Assembly (NCBI GenBank): GCA_963556495.2
Contig: OY747712.1
Span: 8,086,581 to 8,150,580 of the forward strand
Reading direction: 5' to 3'
Origin: Valencia hispanica
Lineage: Eukaryota; Chordata; Actinopteri; Cyprinodontiformes; Valenciidae
DNA length: 64,000 nt
Positions 59,803-64,000 of this stretch are shown here, in pieces. Each line of letters begins with the position of its first letter. The first letter of the stretch is position 1. The notes under the pieces were generated by a model that was given only the letters and a program-made list of their open reading frames with translations, made no database searches and was not told where the DNA came from. The position numbers were made by a program, and so were the translations under genes.

Positions 59803-59888
59803 CGACTCTGGTGGGACTCGAACCCACAACCTTTGAATTACACTTTTTGTCTAGAAGTCCAATGCGCTGTCCATTGCGCCACAGAGCC
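59803..59888 (-). tRNA. trnar-ucu: tRNA-Arg (UCU)
   Basis: Identical gene body; leader L1, trailer R2. Confidence 0.93.
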
Positions 59889-60255
59889 ACAAATCAGGGT
59901 CAGTGTGCGCTTCAAATCACATCCTCAGAGAAACAGTTGTTACTTCTGACTGCCTGACAGACATTAAGTATGCAATCCATAGTAACTTTCTTCTTAATGC
60001 TGCTTGCAAGTGCTCAAACATTTGGGTCATGGTAGATTGTAAGAAACATGCAGCAGAAAAGCTTTTTGCCATGGCGTTGTCTTGAAGAAAGAAAGTCATG
60101 CTAGTTGGTATTGTGTACTATTTAAATATACGAAGGTTTTCATGGAGTCTGTTTTTAGCAATATTAAAATCCTGAGGTAGTTCACTTTCCAGTCATATAA
60201 GATAACTCCACCATAATGTGTCGGACATAAGTTAGTTTCAAAATTGGTAACATCG

Positions 60256-60330
60256 CGACTCGAACCCACAACCTTTGAATTACACTTTTTGTCTAGAAGT
60301 CCAATGCGCTGTCCATTGCGCCACAGTGCC
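60256..60330 (-). pseudogene. tRNA-Arg(UCU) pseudogene, 11-bp deletion
   Basis: CGACT joins directly to CGAACCCAC, removing part of the acceptor and T stem between two short CGACT/GGACT repeats. The 5' end is of the GGCACTG class. Confidence 0.8.
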
Positions 60331-60697
60331 ACAAATCAGGGTCAGTGTGCACTTCAAATCACATCCTCAGAGAAACAGTTGTTACTTCTGACTGCCTGAC
60401 AGACATTAAGTATGCAATCCATAGTAACTTTCTTCTTAATGCTGCTTGCAAGTGCTCAAACATTTGGGTCATGGTAGATTGCAAGAAACATGCAGCAGAA
60501 AAGCTTTTTGCCATGGCGTTGTCTTGAAGAAAGAAAGTCATGCTAGTTGTTAGTGTGTACTATTTAAATATACAAAGGTTTTCATGGAGTCTGTTTTTAG
60601 CAATATTAAAATCCTGAGGTAGTTCACTTTCCAGTCATATAAGATAACTCCACCATAATGTGTCGGACATAAGTTAGTTTAAAAATTGGTAACATCG

Positions 60698-60783
60698 TGA
60701 CTCTGGTGGGACTCGAACCCACAACCTTTGAATTACACTTTTTGTCTAGAAGTCCAATGTGCTGTCCATTGCGCCACAGAGCC
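60698..60783 (-). tRNA. trnar-ucu: tRNA-Arg (UCU), A73, D-stem variant
   Basis: C11-A24 mismatch class; leader L2, trailer R3. Confidence 0.75.
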
Positions 60784-61150
60784 ACAAATCAGGGTCAGTG
60801 TGCACTTCAAATCACATCCTCAGAGAAACAGTTGTTACTTCTGACTGCCTGACAGACATTAAGTATGCAATCCATAGTAACTTTCTTCTTAATGCTGCTT
60901 GCAAGTGCTCAAACAATTGGGTCATGGTCGATTGCAAGAAACATGCAGCAGAAAAGCTTTTTGCCATGGCTTTGTCTTGAAGAAAGAAAGTCATGCTAGT
61001 TGGTAGTGTGTACTATTTAAATATACAAAGGTTTTCATGGAGTCTGTTTTTAGCAATATAAAAATCCTGAGGTAGTTCACTTTCCAGTCATATAAGATAA
61101 CTCCACGATAATGTGTCTGACATAACTTAGCTTGAAAATATGCAACATCG

Positions 61151-61237
61151 CAACTTTGGTGGGACTCAAACCAACAATCTTTGAATTACCTCTTTTTATC
61201 TAGAAGTCCAATGCGCTGTCCATTGTGCCACAGAGCC
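61151..61237 (-). pseudogene. tRNA-Arg(UCU) pseudogene, decayed class
   Basis: Type sequence of the class; fourth higher-order repeat. Confidence 0.8.
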
Positions 61238-61604
61238 ACAAATCAGGGTCAGTTTGCACTTCAAATCGCATCCTCAGAGAAACAGTTGTTACTTCTGACT
61301 GCCTGACAGACGTTAAGTATGCCATCCATAGTAACTTTCTTCTTAATGCTGCTTGCAAGTGGGCAAACAATTGGGTCATGGTAGATTGCAAGAAACATGC
61401 AGCAGAAAAGCTTTTTGCCATGGCGTTGTCTTGAAGAAAGAAAGTCATGCTAGTTGGTAGTGTGTACTATTTAAATATACAAAGGTTTTCACGGAGTCTG
61501 TTTTTAGCAATATAAAAATCCTGAGGTAGTTCACTTTCCAGTCATATAAGATAAGTCCACCATAATGTGTCTGACATAACTTAGCTTGAAAATTGGTAAC
61601 ATTG

Positions 61605-61690
61605 CGACTCTGGTGGGACTCGAACCCACAACCTTTGAATTACACTTTTTGTCTAAAAGTCCAATGCGCTGTCCATTGCGCCACAGAGCC
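61605..61690 (-). tRNA. Arg-type tRNA with UUU (Lys) anticodon
   Basis: Third copy with CTTTTA, in the position occupied by a reference UCU gene in neighbouring higher-order repeats. Leader L1, trailer R2. Confidence 0.85.
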
Positions 61691-62057
61691 ACAAATCAGG
61701 GTCAGTGTGCGCTTCAAATCACATCCTCAGAGAAACAGTTGTTACTTCTGACTGCCTGACAGACATTAAGTATGCAATCCATAGTAACTTTCTTCTTAAT
61801 GCTGCTTGCAAGTGCTCAAACATTTGGGTCATGGTAGATTGTAAGAAACATGCAGCAGAAAAGCTTTTTGCCATGGCGTTGTCTTGAAGAAAGAAAGTCA
61901 TGCTAGTTGGTATTGTGTACTATTTAAATATACGAAGGTTTTCATGGAGTCTGTTTTTAGCAATATTAAAATCCTGAGGTAGTTCACTTTCCAGTCATAT
62001 AAGATAACTCCACCATAATGTGTCGGACATAAGTTAGTTTCAAAATTGGTAACATCG

Positions 62058-62143
62058 CGACTCTGGTGGGACTCGAACCCACAACCTTTGAATTACACTT
62101 TTTGTCTAGAAGTCCAATGCGCTGTCCATTGCGCCACAGTGCC
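62058..62143 (-). tRNA. trnar-ucu: tRNA-Arg (UCU), acceptor variant
   Basis: GGCACTG class with A4-A69 mismatch; leader L2, trailer R1. Confidence 0.75.
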
Positions 62144-62510
62144 ACAAATCAGGGTCAGTGTGCACTTCAAATCACATCCTCAGAGAAACAGTTGTTACTT
62201 CTGACTGCCTGACAGACATTAAGTATGCAATCCATAGTAACTTTCTTCTTAATGCTGCTTGCAAGTGCTCAAACATTTGGGTCATGGTAGATTGCAAGAA
62301 ACATGCAGCAGAAAAGCTTTTTGCCATGGCGTTGTCTTGAAGAAAGAAAGTCATGCTAGTTGTTAGTGTGTACTATTTAAATATACAAAGGTTTTCATGG
62401 AGTCTGTTTTTAGCAATATTAAAATCCTGAGGTAGTTCACTTTCCAGTCATATAAGATAACTCCACCATAATGTGTCGGACATAAGTTAGTTTAAAAATT
62501 GGTAACATCG

Positions 62511-62596
62511 TGACTCTGGTGGGACTCGAACCCACAACCTTTGAATTACACTTTTTGTCTAGAAGTCCAATGTGCTGTCCATTGCGCCACAGAGCC
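62511..62596 (-). tRNA. trnar-ucu: tRNA-Arg (UCU), A73, D-stem variant
   Basis: C11-A24 mismatch class; leader L2, trailer R3. Confidence 0.75.
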
Positions 62597-62963
62597 ACAA
62601 ATCAGGGTCAGTGTGCACTTCAAATCACATCCTCAGAGAAACAGTTGTTACGTCTGACTGCCTGACAGACATTAAGTATGCAATCCATAGTAACTTTCTT
62701 CTTAATGCTGCTTGCAAGTGCTCAAACAATTGGGTCATGGTCGATTGCAAGAAACATGCAGCAGAAAAGCTTTTTGCCATGGCTTTGTCTTGAAGAAAGA
62801 AAGTCATGCTAGTTGGTAGTGTGTACTATTTAAATATACAAAGGTTTTCATGGAGTCTGTTTTTAGCAATATAAAAATCCTGAGGTAGTTCACTTTCCAG
62901 TCATATAAGATAACTCCACGATAATGTGTCTGACATAACTTAGCTTGAAAATATGCAACATCG

Positions 62964-63050
62964 CAACTTTGGTGGGACTCAAACCAACAATCTTTGAATT
63001 ACCTCTTTTTATCTAGAAGTCCAATGCGCTGTCCATTGTGCCACAGAGCC
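62964..63050 (-). pseudogene. tRNA-Arg(UCU) pseudogene, decayed class
   Basis: Type sequence of the class; start of the last, three-monomer repeat in the window. Confidence 0.8.
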
Positions 63051-63417
63051 ACAAATCAGGGTCAGTTTGCACTTCAAATCGCATCCTCAGAGAAACAGTT
63101 GTTACTTCTGACTGCCTGACAGACGTTAAGTATGCCATCCATAGTAACTTTCTTCTTAATGCTGCTTGCAAGTGGGCAAACAATTGGGTCATGGTAGATT
63201 GCAAGAAACATGCAGCAGAAAAGCTTTTTGCCATGGCGTTGTCTTGAAGAAAGAAAGTCATGCTAGTTGGTAGTGTGTACTATTTAAATATACGAAGGTT
63301 TTCATGGAGTCTGTTTTTAGCAATATTAAAATCCTGAGGTAGTTCACTTTCCAGTCATATAAGATAACTCCACCATAATGTGTCGGACATAAGTTAGTTT
63401 CAAAATTGGTAACATCG

Positions 63418-63503
63418 CGACTCTGGTGGGACTCGAACCCACAACCTTTGAATTACACTTTTTGTCTAGAAGTCCAATGCGCTGTCCATTGCGCCACAGT
63501 GCC
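63418..63503 (-). tRNA. trnar-ucu: tRNA-Arg (UCU), acceptor variant
   Basis: GGCACTG class; follows the decayed pseudogene directly, so the reference-gene monomer is missing from this repeat. Leader L2, trailer R1. Confidence 0.75.
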
Positions 63504-63870
63504 ACAAATCAGGGTCAGTGTGCACTTCAAATCACATCCTCAGAGAAACAGTTGTTACTTCTGACTGCCTGACAGACATTAAGTATGCAATCCATAGTAA
63601 CTTTCTTCTTAATGCTGCTTGCAAGTGCTCAAACATTTGGGTCATGGTAGATTGCAAGAAACATGCAGCAGAAAAGCTTTTTGCCATGGCGTTGTCTTGA
63701 AGAAAGAAAGTCATGCTAGTTGTTAGTGTGTACTATTTAAATATACAAAGGTTTTCATGGAGTCTGTTTTTAGCAATATTAAAATCCTGAGGTAGTTCAC
63801 TTTCCAGTCATATAAGATAACTCCACCATAATGTGTCGGACATAAGTTAGTTTAAAAATTGGTAACATCG

Positions 63871-63956
63871 TGACTCTGGTGGGACTCGAACCCACAACCT
63901 TTGAATTACACTTTTTGTCTAGAAGTCCAATGTGCTGTCCATTGCGCCACAGAGCC
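63871..63956 (-). tRNA. trnar-ucu: tRNA-Arg (UCU), A73, D-stem variant
   Basis: Last gene in the window, C11-A24 class; leader L2 is complete but the monomer is cut by the window end. Confidence 0.75.
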
Positions 63957-64000
63957 ACAAATCAGGGTCAGTGTGCACTTCAAATCACATCCTCAGAGAA

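Larger units (their letters stand above)
17371..64000 (-). repeat. Tandem array of about 453-bp monomers carrying tRNA-Arg(UCU)
   Basis: Monomers repeat head to tail with a typical spacing of exactly 453 bp between tRNA starts and continue past the window. Each has a tRNA block and a non-tRNA block of about 367 bp that includes a TATTTAAATA palindrome. Two non-tRNA subtypes alternate irregularly: one reads CCATAGTAACTTTCTTCTTA, the other CCAAAGTAACTTTCTTTTTA. Plus-strand flanks 5' to the tRNAs fall into leader classes L1 (GTGCGCTTC), L2 (GTGCACTTC), L3 (GTGCGGTTC) and L4 (TTTACACTTC). Sequences beyond the 3' ends fall into trailer classes R1 (AGTTTCAAAATTGG), R2 (AGCTTGAAAATTGG) and R3 (AGTTTAAAAATTGG), whose A-run is the Pol III T-run on the minus strand. 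These class names are used in the tRNA entries below. Confidence 0.97.

Noticed and set aside
18487..63714. FLQDNA in the minus-strand frame of the monomer, similar to the Tc1 FQQDNA transposase motif
   Set aside because: No other transposase feature follows (no SPDLNPIE-like motif), and the frame is only about 60 codons in every copy.
18995..63714. Each roughly 60-codon frame in the array as a separate protein gene
   Set aside because: They are copies of one spacer segment, open on both strands, without evidence of translation.
17371..64000. CRISPR-like or prokaryotic repeat array
   Set aside because: The monomer is 453 bp without short direct repeats and unique spacers, and the setting is a eukaryotic intron.
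17371..64000. Tandem SINE array rather than tRNA genes
   Set aside because: The tRNA part is a complete, well-paired gene with a correctly placed intron and a terminator, and no poly-A or LINE tail or target-site duplication is seen around units.

Overview
The window looks like nuclear DNA from a teleost fish. It carries a split vertebrate-type gene with GT-AG introns and long AT-rich non-coding stretches. It also carries Tc1-like transposon debris, tRNA-derived SINEs and LINE-tail-like pieces of the kinds common in fish genomes. All calls are by eye; no alignment, tRNA scan or database search was run.

From 1 to about 17.3 kb lies the 5' part of one plus-strand gene, platelet-type ATP-dependent 6-phosphofructokinase (pfkp). 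Three coding exons are visible: 2619-2727, 13539-13612 and 16408-16485. They join in frame into the first 87 residues, including the ATP-binding GGDAQGMN segment. Intron 1 (10.8 kb) holds most of the ordinary repeats: a long TA microsatellite, two copies of one SINE family, a second SINE-like element, several Tc1/mariner pieces, a hAT transposase remnant and a 0.3 kb imperfect palindrome.

From 17371 to the end of the window (46.6 kb, still running at 64000) intron 3 is filled by a tandem array with a monomer of about 453 bp. Nearly every monomer carries, on the minus strand and so head-on to pfkp, an intron-containing tRNA-Arg gene with anticodon UCU. I count 97 tRNA-homologous loci. Thirty-nine are identical across the 86-bp gene, one more differs by a single T-loop base, and seven differ only at the discriminator base (A73 instead of G73). 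The rest form recurring variant classes: a decayed class with a 14-nt intron, acceptor-stem and D-stem variants, three copies whose anticodon has become UUU, and truncated copies. A four-base or longer T-run suited to Pol III termination follows the 3' ends about 12 nt downstream.

The array has internal architecture. The left end is decayed and starts at a short palindrome made of an inverted monomer piece. Seven places contain tRNA-less units of about 221 bp, usually in pairs. A block of about 2 kb recurs 12.1 kb apart. The right 8 kb settles into a higher-order repeat of about 1.8 kb. No pfkp exon occurs after 16485, so if the assembly is right, pfkp transcription must cross the whole array before reaching exon 4.

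The array is the standout feature: a satellite-like tRNA-Arg(UCU) amplification inside an intron of a glycolytic gene.
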